A stretch of DNA of 64,000 nt from an uncultured Latescibacterota bacterium. GTDB taxonomy: Bacteria; Latescibacterota; UBA2968. The position numbers and the translations under genes are program-made. The notes under the pieces are model-generated. The model saw nothing but the letters and a program-made list of their open reading frames with translations, did no database searches and was not told the origin of the DNA. Positions 8,541-17,343 of this stretch are shown here, piece by piece; within the stretch, counting starts at the first letter, position 1; each line of letters starts with the position of its first letter. The stretch lies in NCBI GenBank assembly GCA_951812755.1, contig OX638329.1, positions 6,377,107 to 6,441,106 of the forward strand, read 5' to 3'.

Positions 8541-11006
8541 ATGGAAAAATCGATAAACGTCGGTTGCGAAGACCGTTTGGCGATGGACGAACGGCATATT
8601 TATCCCCGGTATATGGGGTTTCGCCCGGCAGATGGTCAGGTGTGCGATGTGAATCCGCCCAGGTTTAGCTGGCCGTTTGACCCGGCGATTATTCCGCAGG
8701 GACCGCTGCCGATAGAGCGGAGGTTCAGGCTTCGGATTGGGCGCACACCCGATTTGAGGGATCCGGTGGTCGATGTCAAACAGACGCCGTATAATTTTTA
8801 CAATGCGCTTCCGGTTTTGAAGGGTGCTCGCAAGTGGTTCTGGCAGGTGACGTACGATGTGGGGACGCCACATGAGCGCGAGAGCGAGGTGAGGAGCTTT
8901 GAGCTTGCGTCCGATGCGGTTGCGTGGGATCGCACGGCGATTGAACATAAGGTGAGCGGGCATCCGAGGATTATTTTCACGCCTGAGAATTTAGAGGAAC
9001 TGAGAGAACTTCAGGACAAGGATTTGGAATGTGGGGAGATTGCGCGGCAGGCCATTCGCCTGGCGGATGAGACGTTGCAGGCGGACTGGTTTGTGAATTT
9101 TCCGGAGACGGATTCGGATACAGGACCTTTGGCGTTTCCCTTTATTTATCCCGAATACGCGCAGTTGCTCACGAATATGGCGTTTGCGTATATGCTGACG
9201 GAGGATGAAAAGTACCTGGCGATGAAAGATCGGCTATTGACTATGGCGCGTTACCAGCCCAATGGATGTTCTTCGCCAGAGGGCTTTCCAAATGGGGAAA
9301 AATTCTGTACTAAAATTACGGAGTTTATGGGGGTCTGTTTTGACTGGTTGTACCCGATTCTTTCCGAAGATGAGCGCGAGACGATTATTCACTCGCTGGA
9401 TTGGCGCATCGAGCATACGCTGAATGAATATTCCTGGCGGCACGAGGGCGAGGTTCGCGCCGATGGCATTGCCGTGGCGCCGGCTTCCCATCCCTGGGAG
9501 AATATTACGTGGACACTGACGGGTGCGCTGGCTGTTGCCGAGCATTCGGAGGCGGCGCAACAATTCGCAGAGCTCGGTTTGCACTATATCACGGGCGTGG
9601 GCACCGGGTTTGGCCCGGATGAGGGATGGAACGAAGGCGTTTCTTATAGTAGCTGGAAGTTCGGTTCTCTGATGGCGACCTCTCTTTATGCCGCGATGAT
9701 GCATCCCGAACTGCATCTGGAACGCAATCCGTTTTACCGGGGTATGGGGAATTTTCTTTTGAATCTGGCACCTGTCGGGGTTTTGAGACCTGCGTGGGGC
9801 GATATCGCTTTTCAGTATCGCTATTACGAACGCGGGCAGCACGCGTACCGCAGAAAGCTATCTTATTTGACGGGGGATGGGCGCGTGCTGGCGGCGTGGA
9901 AGGAGTGGAAACGGGTCCTGGCGACGGGCGAGGTGAAGCCCCTGAACCTCGGAGAACCCGATATTACTGAGATTACGGATTATCCCCGGCCCTGGATCGA
10001 GTATGCGTTGAAGCATTTTTTTCCGGAGCCAAAGGCGGAGTCCAGATACCCGCGCACACATCTCTTGCCGGTTGCCGGTTGGGCGATGGGATATTCAGAG
10101 CGGCCTGAGAAGCTCGAGTCTTTTCGCAAGGGCGTGGGGTTTGTGTTCACCTGCCGGCCGCGCGGAGGATATAGCCATAGCCACAAGAGCAATGGCGGAT
10201 TTGAGTTGTTTGCCTATGGAAAGACGATTGCCACGGGCGGGGGCAAGAAGAGCAACCGGGATGCTGTGGCGCGGTCGAGCCAGTCGCACAATACGGTGTT
10301 GATCGATGGCACAGGACAGGGCGAGGTGCGCGGTTCAGCAGAGTTGCCAAATGCTGGGCGCATTGTGGCGTGGCAGGAGACGCCGCAGATGGTCTATGTG
10401 TGTGGGGATGTGCGAAATGCCTATACCGAGCATCCCAATCTGGCGCGGTTTTACCGCCATTTCCTATTTGTGAGAGATCGCTATTTTGTGGTGTTTGACG
10501 ATCTGGCTCTGACGTCGGATGCCGCGGTGTTTTCCTGGTTGTATCACGTTCAGCCGGATGTGCCGGTGGCGATATCTGGAGAGGCTTTTGATTATGCGAT
10601 TGACGAGGTGCAGGTGCAGGTGCATCACTTTGGGGATACCGGTCCTTTGAAGGTGGAAAATATGTGCGGCGAGAAGGGGTATCGAAACCCAATTACGGGA
10701 GAGGATCTGTATAGCGAAATTGAGGCTCAGATGAATGCACTCAGAAAGTCTAAAGAGGATGAGATCTGGGCGGGTGCGCCTCGCGTACACAACAATCTCT
10801 GGTTTTCTACCGAACCGCGTCGCGAGGCGAAATTTCTCGCAGTTATTGTGCCACATCGAGAAGGCGAGACAAAGCCATGCGTGCGAAAGGTGGCGCCGAA
10901 TGTGGTCGGGATATCGCTGGAAGAGGGCGTGGAAGATGTGATTGCGTTTGGAAAGGGGTGGGAGGGCGCGTTTGCGACGGTTGACTACAAGGCGATGCGT
11001 GAGTAA
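8541..11006 (+). CDS. Heparinase II/III-like protein (DUF4962-type)
   Basis: An 821-residue predicted polysaccharide lyase. The N-terminal part (about 1-130) fits a beta-sandwich. The middle (about 130-480) is an alpha-helical toroid (DUF4962-like) with GPDEGWNEGVSYSSWKFG. The C-terminal half (about 510-800) holds the heparinase II/III beta domain with GGYSHSHKSNGGFELFAYG and QSHNTVLIDG. Such enzymes cleave uronic-acid polysaccharides by beta-elimination using Tyr/His/Asn groups. No signal peptide is seen at ATG 8541, which has AGGAG upstream; a longer start at 8421 lacks a ribosome site. The tail resembles a relic at 29770. It is 30 bases from the following DUF6785 gene, so they are probably one operon. 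Confidence 0.82.
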   Translation: MEKSINVGCEDRLAMDERHIYPRYMGFRPADGQVCDVNPPRFSWPFDPAIIPQGPLPIERRFRLRIGRTPDLRDPVVDVKQTPYNFYNALPVLKGARKWFWQVTYDVGTPHERESEVRSFELASDAVAWDRTAIEHKVSGHPRIIFTPENLEELRELQDKDLECGEIARQAIRLADETLQADWFVNFPETDSDTGPLAFPFIYPEYAQLLTNMAFAYMLTEDEKYLAMKDRLLTMARYQPNGCSSPEGFPNGEKFCTKITEFMGVCFDWLYPILSEDERETIIHSLDWRIEHTLNEYSWRHEGEVRADGIAVAPASHPWENITWTLTGALAVAEHSEAAQQFAELGLHYITGVGTGFGPDEGWNEGVSYSSWKFGSLMATSLYAAMMHPELHLERNPFYRGMGNFLLNLAPVGVLRPAWGDIAFQYRYYERGQHAYRRKLSYLTGDGRVLAAWKEWKRVLATGEVKPLNLGEPDITEITDYPRPWIEYALKHFFPEPKAESRYPRTHLLPVAGWAMGYSERPEKLESFRKGVGFVFTCRPRGGYSHSHKSNGGFELFAYGKTIATGGGKKSNRDAVARSSQSHNTVLIDGTGQGEVRGSAELPNAGRIVAWQETPQMVYVCGDVRNAYTEHPNLARFYRHFLFVRDRYFVVFDDLALTSDAAVFSWLYHVQPDVPVAISGEAFDYAIDEVQVQVHHFGDTGPLKVENMCGEKGYRNPITGEDLYSEIEAQMNALRKSKEDEIWAGAPRVHNNLWFSTEPRREAKFLAVIVPHREGETKPCVRKVAPNVVGISLEEGVEDVIAFGKGWEGAFATVDYKAMRE

Positions 11007-11036
11007 ACGACGCACCTCCAGATCAAAGGAGGAATA

Positions 11037-13028
11037 GTGTCTGAGAATGTCATTGCTGCTCCACGGCCCGAAACACAGGCCGGTCCATTCCCGGAGCGTG
11101 GGATCACGTTCCGGGCGGTCGCTCTGGGACTCTCCATTGTGATCCTCACCAACCTCTGGGTGACCTATGCCGAAGCGGTCGTCAAATCTACCCGGCTCAA
11201 TCTGGCCTACTTTCAGCTTCCGCTACTGGCCCTCTTCGTCCTCCTGGTAGGGTTCCTCAATCCTCTGCTCAAGCTCTACCGGCAACGGCTTGCTTTTTCC
11301 CCCGCGGAGCTTCTGACAGTCGTGGCTATAGGTATTGTCGGGTCGGTTGTCCCTGGCTCCGGCATTACCGGCTTTTTCCTGGGCATCATCACCTCCCCGT
11401 TCTACTTTGCCACCCCCGAAAACCAGTGGGCCGAATTCTATCACCCCCACCTCAGCGCCTGGATGGTGCCCACCGACCGCGAGGCCCTGAGGATGTTCTA
11501 CGAGGGGTTGCCTGCGGGCGCACAGGCTCCCTGGACGGTCTGGCTGGTCCCGCTGATGTGGTGGGGCAGCCTTATTGCGGCCATCCTGGTCGGGACGGCG
11601 TGTGTGATGGTCATCCTTCGAAAGCAGTGGGTCGAGCACGAGAAACTCGTGTACCCACTGGTCTCCATACCCACTGAATTGGCCCGGGACGCCGATTCGG
11701 AGCGCCTCTGGCCGGCCCTGATGCGGAGCAAGCTCTTCTGGGTTGCGGCCCTTCTGGCGTTTGGACTCTTCTTCTGGAAATCCCTCTCCTGGTTTTTTCC
11801 CGCTGTCCCCGATATCGCCCTCATCCCTTCCGGGGGCTACTTCCAATTCACGCGCTACTCGCCATCCCTGCGGATCCGCCCTTTGCAGTTTTACACCCTC
11901 GGCTTTGCCTACTTCGCGAACCTGGAGGTCCTCTTCAGTGTCTGGTTCTTCTTCATAATCCACGTGGTGGAAGGGCACATCATCAACCGCATGGGCCTGC
12001 AGACCGAACAACCCTCGGACTCTTTCACCGCCGATCAGGAGATTCAGTCCTGGCAGTGTTTCGGCGCACTGGCCAGCCTGGTCCTCTGGCGACTTTGGGT
12101 GGCCCGGCACCACCTGAGGGACGTCTTTTTGAAGGCTCTCAATTCCCGTTATCCGGTCGATGACCGCCAGGAGATCCTCTCTTACCGCACGTCGGTTTTG
12201 GGCCTGTTGCTGAGCCTGTTGTATATCCTGTTTTTGATCCATCAGTCCGGCATGGACCTCCTCACAGCGCTGGTCTTCCTGATCGGTACGGGAATCATTT
12301 ACATCGGGATGGCCCGAATCGTCTCAGAGACCGGCCTGGTCACCACGCAGGCTCCCATCACCGCACAGGCCTTTGCGATGGACATGCGGGGGACCGACGT
12401 GATGACAGGGTCCACCCTCACCTCTATGCTCCTTTCCTATTCTTTGATCGACTACATCCGGGGCCTGTTCGCGCCGGGGCTGGCGCAGGCCGTCAAGCTG
12501 GGCGACTTAATTCGGAAAAACCGGCGCATGCTGGTGTTCTGGGTAGTGGTCGGTGCATTGGTCGGGCTTGTCGCCTCGGTCTGGCTTACACTTTATCTGG
12601 GATATATCCACGGGGCCTACAACTTTGCGTTCTACTACAAAGGGAATCCCAAGAGTGTCTTCTCCTCTACCCTGTCGCATATGAGGACACCCGGGCCAAT
12701 GGCCCTGGACCGGATGATCTTCTTCGGCATTGGCGCGGCTCTGATGGGTCTGCTCACCTTCCTGCGGTATCGGTTCGCCTGGTGGTCAATCCATCCCATC
12801 GGCCTGGCCATATCCGCCTCGGATAACTCTAAGTCCATCGTCATCCCGGTCTTCTTCGCCTGGGCCTGCAAGGCGATCCTGATGCGCGTTGGCGGGGTGG
12901 CTCTCTACCGCCGGGCCATGCCCCTGTTTTTGGGCCTGCTGATCGGCTACACGTTTGGGGTCGTCTGGTGTTTCCTCATCGACGCGGTCTGGTTCCCCGG
13001 GCAAGGACATGGCGTGCACAGTTGGTGA
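11037..13028 (+). CDS. DUF6785-type multi-pass membrane protein 2
   Basis: A 663-residue polytopic membrane protein with GTG start and a strong AAAGGAGG. It is the most divergent of the three paralogs but keeps TSPFYFATPENQW, FYEGLPAG, QWVEHEKLVYPL, LRIRPLQFYTLGFAY and a terminal W (HSW end). Codons end in C far more often than in genes 1-11000, a style shared by cassette A downstream. Coupling with a heparinase-like gene suggests uptake or export of a lyase-related compound. Function unknown. Confidence 0.78.
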   Translation: MSENVIAAPRPETQAGPFPERGITFRAVALGLSIVILTNLWVTYAEAVVKSTRLNLAYFQLPLLALFVLLVGFLNPLLKLYRQRLAFSPAELLTVVAIGIVGSVVPGSGITGFFLGIITSPFYFATPENQWAEFYHPHLSAWMVPTDREALRMFYEGLPAGAQAPWTVWLVPLMWWGSLIAAILVGTACVMVILRKQWVEHEKLVYPLVSIPTELARDADSERLWPALMRSKLFWVAALLAFGLFFWKSLSWFFPAVPDIALIPSGGYFQFTRYSPSLRIRPLQFYTLGFAYFANLEVLFSVWFFFIIHVVEGHIINRMGLQTEQPSDSFTADQEIQSWQCFGALASLVLWRLWVARHHLRDVFLKALNSRYPVDDRQEILSYRTSVLGLLLSLLYILFLIHQSGMDLLTALVFLIGTGIIYIGMARIVSETGLVTTQAPITAQAFAMDMRGTDVMTGSTLTSMLLSYSLIDYIRGLFAPGLAQAVKLGDLIRKNRRMLVFWVVVGALVGLVASVWLTLYLGYIHGAYNFAFYYKGNPKSVFSSTLSHMRTPGPMALDRMIFFGIGAALMGLLTFLRYRFAWWSIHPIGLAISASDNSKSIVIPVFFAWACKAILMRVGGVALYRRAMPLFLGLLIGYTFGVVWCFLIDAVWFPGQGHGVHSW

Positions 13029-13075
13029 ATATGTACTCTGGATTGATGAAGGGTATGTTTACGTTTACTAATAAC

Positions 13076-13104
13076 TTGACACAGGAATTCTTACGGTTTA
13101 TCTT
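13076..13104 (+). promoter_or_regulatory. Sigma-70-type promoter for cassette A leader
   Basis: TTGACA at 13076-13081 and TATCTT at 13099-13104 are separated by 17 bases. Transcription would begin near 13111, giving a 5' leader of about 310 bases before the first gene of cassette A. Confidence 0.5.
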
Positions 13105-13112
13105 TTCTCAAG

Positions 13113-13149
13113 ACCGTTCTGATGAACTGCTGAGCACCATCAGAACGGT
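13113..13149 (+). other. Strong hairpin at the start of the cassette A leader
   Basis: A perfect 12-base inverted repeat, ACCGTTCTGATG at 13113-13124 with its complement at 13138-13149, has a 13-base loop. No T-run follows, so it is not a standard plus-strand terminator. It lies right at the predicted transcript start and may protect or regulate the leader. It could also help terminate the upstream membrane-protein gene. Confidence 0.5.
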
Positions 13150-13173
13150 GTAGGGGGATGAGTTCAAGCCTAA

Positions 13174-13223
13174 AAAAAAGAGCCGTTAGCTACCGACCTT
13201 TGGCGAGACTGGAGCTAACGGCT
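13174..13223 (-). terminator. Minus-strand intrinsic terminator or leader hairpin
   Basis: An exact 11-base inverted repeat, AGCCGTTAGCT at 13181-13191 with its complement at 13213-13223, is flanked on its left by eight A residues (13172-13179). Read on the minus strand this is a stem followed by a T-run, the form of an intrinsic terminator. On the plus strand it would be a second hairpin of the cassette A leader. No annotated minus-strand gene explains a terminator here. Confidence 0.5.
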
Positions 13224-13245
13224 TCGGAGTGATGTAAAGAGGCAC
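13186..13245 (-). CDS. Possible leader peptide or small-RNA ORF (19 residues)
   Basis: On the minus strand GGAGG (13251-13255) lies five bases before a GTG that opens a 19-codon reading frame (MPLYITPKPLAPVSPKVGS). The frame ends in the stem of the minus-strand terminator. A TTGACA sequence at 13297-13302 (minus) could serve as a -35 box, though the -10 box is poor. Very short and unsupported by homology. Confidence 0.25.
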   Translation of the reverse strand: MPLYITPKPLAPVSPKVGS

Positions 13246-13424
13246 TGTTACCTCCTCGCATATCCAGGTCAGGAAATAAAACGGGTTGTCTTTTCTTGTC
13301 AAGACAAATCTTGTATTAATTGGTAAACCGTTATGCCTGTTGAGAGGAGGTGAGGCACGGAAAGATCTAATAGTATTTTGGAGTAGTTTTCGAGGGGATT
13401 GAAGGTCTCAAAAAAGGAGGAACT

Positions 13425-14153
13425 ATGAGATATACGATGACGCGAATTTTGCTCTTAGCGGGGGTCTTGGTCTTGCTACTGGCCTGGCCCCGTGGCGCCG
13501 TCGCGCAAGTTGGTGGGACGTGGGGCTTCGGCGTCACTGCCAGCTACGATCTGCCGACCTTCAAATTAAACGAATGGTTTCCCTCCGGTGGTATCAATCT
13601 CGGTGGGACAGCCCTCTATGTCCTCAACGAGCGGTGGACCGCCGAAGTGGAGGGACATTATGTCAAATACAGCGACGGGGAACTGGAGAACCGGAGATTT
13701 CTCTGGTCGATCGACAAGCAGGAGTATGCCAGCCCACAGGCCAGTTCGAAGATGACCTGGACAGGCGGGACCATTAGCTGGCTGTATCATTTCAATCAGG
13801 GGGGTAGGAAGCTGGCAGAAGGCGGGGGAAGGGCGCCCTATCTGGTGGTGGGCACGGGGTATTTTAGATATAAAAACGAGGTCAGTGGCTTGATCTGGCC
13901 CGGTCAGCCCGCGCCGCCTCTGAACGAGAATCTGCTGCTGGAACCCACGGCCGACCAGCACATGACACTGGGGCTCAATGTCGGGTTGGGGGTGCAGTTT
14001 TTCACCACCCAATCTCTGGCTATCGACTTGAGAGGGCAGTATAATATCGTGTTGGGCAGTGTGCGTCCGCTGGAGGCCTGGGGAATGGAAGAGGTCTTTC
14101 CCTTCCAGAAACTCAACGTCGGTGTGCGGTTCAAGTTCTATGCCCAGCAGTAG
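13425..14153 (+). CDS. Outer-membrane beta-barrel protein (cassette A gene 1)
   Basis: A 242-residue exported protein. A signal peptide (LLLAGVLVLLLAWPRGAVAQ) is followed by alternating aromatic/polar strands typical of a small eight-stranded outer-membrane barrel, ending in a strand with terminal aromatic residues. It is clearly paralogous to the protein at 40746 (shared GTWGFGVT-like start, LNEWFPSGG, FLWSID, SGLIWPGQ, RPLEAWGMEE). AAGGAGG precedes the ATG. It opens the four-gene cassette A, about 50 bases before the TonB receptor gene. Function unknown; it may be a structural or accessory partner of the receptor. Confidence 0.75.
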   Translation: MRYTMTRILLLAGVLVLLLAWPRGAVAQVGGTWGFGVTASYDLPTFKLNEWFPSGGINLGGTALYVLNERWTAEVEGHYVKYSDGELENRRFLWSIDKQEYASPQASSKMTWTGGTISWLYHFNQGGRKLAEGGGRAPYLVVGTGYFRYKNEVSGLIWPGQPAPPLNENLLLEPTADQHMTLGLNVGLGVQFFTTQSLAIDLRGQYNIVLGSVRPLEAWGMEEVFPFQKLNVGVRFKFYAQQ

Positions 14154-14202
14154 CCCGTATCCGGCAATGTCTCACGACTTTACTCGATAAGGAGGTTTTT
14201 CT

Positions 14203-17200
14203 ATGAAATACCTTTATAATTTTTGCCTATTGCTGGTCGGGGTGCTGGTCGCCTTCTCGCCCACAGATGTACCGGCCGGGATAGTCGGCAAACTCAATGG
14301 TGTTGTGGCCGACGCCTCAGGCATGCCATTGCCCGGGGCCAACGTGGTGATCCAGGGCACCCGCAGGGGTGCTACGACCGATACAGAAGGCTACTTTCTC
14401 ATCCTGTCGGTCGAACCTGGCAGGTATAAACTGGAAGCCTCGATGGTCGGTTATACCGCGGCGACCAAACAGGATGTGGCCGTGCGTGCGGACTTCACCA
14501 CCACCGTCGATTTTAACCTGGCGGAGGCCGCGCTACAGGCCGAAGAACTGGTGGTGATTGCTGAGCGACCACCCGTGGAGCCGGACCGGACCTTCAGCCG
14601 TTATGTCGTCGATGCCGAGGACATCGAGAATGTGCCTCTTGCGCGCACCCTCGATGAAGTGATCGCGCTACAACCGGGCGTGTCGCTGGACGGCAACCTC
14701 CGCATCCGGGGCAGCAACAATGCGTCTATGGCAGGCTCAAACGATACCTTCGTGGAAATCGACGGGGTTCGGCTCGTCAACAACGACGGATTTGTAGCTC
14801 CCAACTGGATGGGCATCAACAAAAGCGCCCTGCAGGAGGTGCAGGTGGTCACCGGTGGGATGGAGGCCGAGTACGGCAACGCCCAGGCCGGCGTGATCAG
14901 CCTGGTCACCAAAGAGGGCCGGGACGCCTATACGGGCTTTGGGGAATACCGCCTGGATCTGCCAGCCAGGAGACACTGGGGGCCAAACATCTACGATCAC
15001 CCCTTCCACGCAGGCAAGGTGGATTGGAATGACCCCGCCTTTGCGAACGAAACCGATCCCGAGACCGGGCGCAAGGTGCATGAACGCACCGACTACACGA
15101 GCGTGTCCGGACACTATTTGGAGGGTTCGGCCTCTGGACCAATCGCCAGGGATATATCCTTCTTTATGAATGCGGCCCACAGTCGCAAGGCTCCCATCTA
15201 TCCCAGCGCGCTCAACCGAGAGCCATTTAACATCCAGACCTTTGGCAACTTCGTCGCCCGACCGTCCCCCAACTTCAAGGTGAAGTTGGGCGGGGTGTTC
15301 GCCTACTACGAGGGCTTTGACCCCGGGACCAGTGGTAGCAGGCGAATCGATGGATCCAATACGAGGATCGATCCCGATGATCCCTTCGCCGGGCAGCAGC
15401 GAGAGACCGACGGGGGCGTGCGGGGTATCACCAGGGGTGGTCGCAACCTCTTCCTGCCCGAGGGTTACTCCGCAGCCGGCAAACAGAACTTCAGCGAAAG
15501 GATGGCGTATCTCCTCTTTACCCACACCCTATCCCCCACGACCTTCTATGAAGTGCGCCTCAACTGGCAGCAAACTCTGACCGACACCAGTGGCGTGCCT
15601 TCTGCGACCGAAGGCGTGCGGCGCGACAGCAAAGGGTACTTCCTGCCGAGGGACATTTATTCCTTTAAGTATATGGACAACAAGCGGGTGCGCCTCAAAG
15701 CCGATCTGAGCAGCCAGATCACCAAAGGGCACTTCGTCAAAACCGGGTTTGAGATCACTCGCTATGGCCTCTACCACCACGAGGAGGGATCCCGCCAGGC
15801 CCGCGCTTTTACAATCCGCCTTGCTGGCGGTCCGGGCGACCCGATTATCGGCATGGAACGGGCCCACCCCATCCAGTACGGGGTCTATATCCAGGACAAG
15901 ATGGAGTTTGAGGGCCTGGTGATCAACGCGGGTATCCGGTTCGACGCGATGGACCCGGTAAAGGGCTGGCGCAACATCGCCACCCTCTGGATGTTCAGAC
16001 ACTACGAATCCCTGACGCGCTTTCGAAACATGCCCGTAACCGAAGACCTCCCGATTTTGCACGCATGGAGTCCCCGGGTCGGAGTCTCTCACCCCATCAC
16101 CGATCGCTCTACCATCCGGTTCTTCACTGGCGTCTTCCGGCAATTTCCCGATATCCAGAATTTTTATCAGCGGGAATTCGGCGGGACCGGAGAGGACAGG
16201 GACGTGAACGGGAACGGACAGATCGATCAGATGGAGAAGTACAATAGCCTGAAGCAGATCCACCACGGGGTCTCCGGGATGTCCGACATCGAGCCGGAAA
16301 AATCAACCAGTTTCGAGGCCGGTTTCGACTGGAACTTCGCCGGTGAATACGTTGCCAGTGTCACCGCCTTTTACAGGGATCAGATGGGGATTATCACCAA
16401 TGGCTCCACCTCCTGGCGCCTGGAGGAACCGGCTTTCGGGTACGACGGCGTCTCTTCGAGGGGATCCGGCAACCGGGGTCGGAAGTGGTCCCGGGGGTTC
16501 GAGGTCTCTCTGCGGAAGCAATTCAGCAACATGGTCACGTTCAACGTGGCGTACAATCTCGCGTGGACGAAAAATATGAATAATTCCGGCTTTCGGAACT
16601 GGCGAGCCTACCACGTGGTCGGTCCCTCATACGTTATGAGTGATCGATACTTCGTGGGTGTGGATGCGCAGGCGGACGGACAGGAGGTCCCCCATGCGCC
16701 TACCCAGGAGGAGCGGGTGCAGCTGGCCGAAAGGGCCAGGGCACAACTCAAGGATTACGATAGCCGAATCGGCGAGCCTCTGTCCGATGGCTACTGGAAC
16801 GCCCCGGTGGAGATACTCGAGCCCGGGATTTATGCCTATACCATTGGCCGATACAATACGCCGACACTGCAGAGCGGTATTGACCGGCGCAATATTCTCA
16901 GCGGGCAATTTCTCTTCTCCAGTCCTGCTGACTTTCACATTGCGCCTCTGGCCAGCCTTCGGATATCGTTGCTCTATCGGCTCCATACCGGCATTCCCTT
17001 CAATTATACGCCTCCCACAGGTCCCCAGGAGCGACGGACCGGGCCGATCTCTCTGGTTAGCGATATCAACCTGGAGAGGGAATTCTACATTGGCGGCGCG
17101 ATGACAGCCACCGCTTTCCTGGAGATCCGCAACCTCTGGAACGACAAGGCCGACATGACTACCGGTTTCGATTGGATACAGTGGGGGAAGCAGATGCCAG

Positions 17201-17313
17201 ACCCGGACAACGGCACCTACCTGGAGCATGGGGATGGCGATCTAGACCGTTACGACCAGGGACTGGGGCGATATCCCCGCAACTGGGTGGTCGGCGCACG
17301 CCTGAAGTTTTGA
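14203..17313 (+). CDS. TonB-dependent receptor (cassette A gene 2)
   Basis: A 1036-residue outer-membrane receptor for TonB-driven uptake. It has a signal peptide (1-24), a carboxypeptidase-D regulatory-like domain (about 26-110, GANVVIQGTRRGATTDTEGYF), a plug domain (about 120-235, LRIRGSNN and EVQVVTGGMEAEYGNAQAGV) and a C-terminal barrel ending in ARLKF. This SusC-like architecture lacks a SusD partner gene. An EF-hand-like loop DVNGNGQIDQME (about 667-678) lies in the barrel region and could bind calcium. It is paralogous to the receptor at 41484; over the regulatory-like domain about 52 of 77 residues agree by hand. Substrate unknown. Confidence 0.88.
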   Translation: MKYLYNFCLLLVGVLVAFSPTDVPAGIVGKLNGVVADASGMPLPGANVVIQGTRRGATTDTEGYFLILSVEPGRYKLEASMVGYTAATKQDVAVRADFTTTVDFNLAEAALQAEELVVIAERPPVEPDRTFSRYVVDAEDIENVPLARTLDEVIALQPGVSLDGNLRIRGSNNASMAGSNDTFVEIDGVRLVNNDGFVAPNWMGINKSALQEVQVVTGGMEAEYGNAQAGVISLVTKEGRDAYTGFGEYRLDLPARRHWGPNIYDHPFHAGKVDWNDPAFANETDPETGRKVHERTDYTSVSGHYLEGSASGPIARDISFFMNAAHSRKAPIYPSALNREPFNIQTFGNFVARPSPNFKVKLGGVFAYYEGFDPGTSGSRRIDGSNTRIDPDDPFAGQQRETDGGVRGITRGGRNLFLPEGYSAAGKQNFSERMAYLLFTHTLSPTTFYEVRLNWQQTLTDTSGVPSATEGVRRDSKGYFLPRDIYSFKYMDNKRVRLKADLSSQITKGHFVKTGFEITRYGLYHHEEGSRQARAFTIRLAGGPGDPIIGMERAHPIQYGVYIQDKMEFEGLVINAGIRFDAMDPVKGWRNIATLWMFRHYESLTRFRNMPVTEDLPILHAWSPRVGVSHPITDRSTIRFFTGVFRQFPDIQNFYQREFGGTGEDRDVNGNGQIDQMEKYNSLKQIHHGVSGMSDIEPEKSTSFEAGFDWNFAGEYVASVTAFYRDQMGIITNGSTSWRLEEPAFGYDGVSSRGSGNRGRKWSRGFEVSLRKQFSNMVTFNVAYNLAWTKNMNNSGFRNWRAYHVVGPSYVMSDRYFVGVDAQADGQEVPHAPTQEERVQLAERARAQLKDYDSRIGEPLSDGYWNAPVEILEPGIYAYTIGRYNTPTLQSGIDRRNILSGQFLFSSPADFHIAPLASLRISLLYRLHTGIPFNYTPPTGPQERRTGPISLVSDINLEREFYIGGAMTATAFLEIRNLWNDKADMTTGFDWIQWGKQMPDPDNGTYLEHGDGDLDRYDQGLGRYPRNWVVGARLKF

Positions 17314-17343
17314 CCTTGTGGAACATACACTGGAGGAAGTTCA

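Noticed and set aside
11223-12242. A long minus-strand reading frame opposite DUF6785 protein 2
   Set aside because: The plus strand encodes a clear membrane protein with conserved motifs; the antisense frame is low-complexity and charged, as expected from the shadow of a hydrophobic gene.
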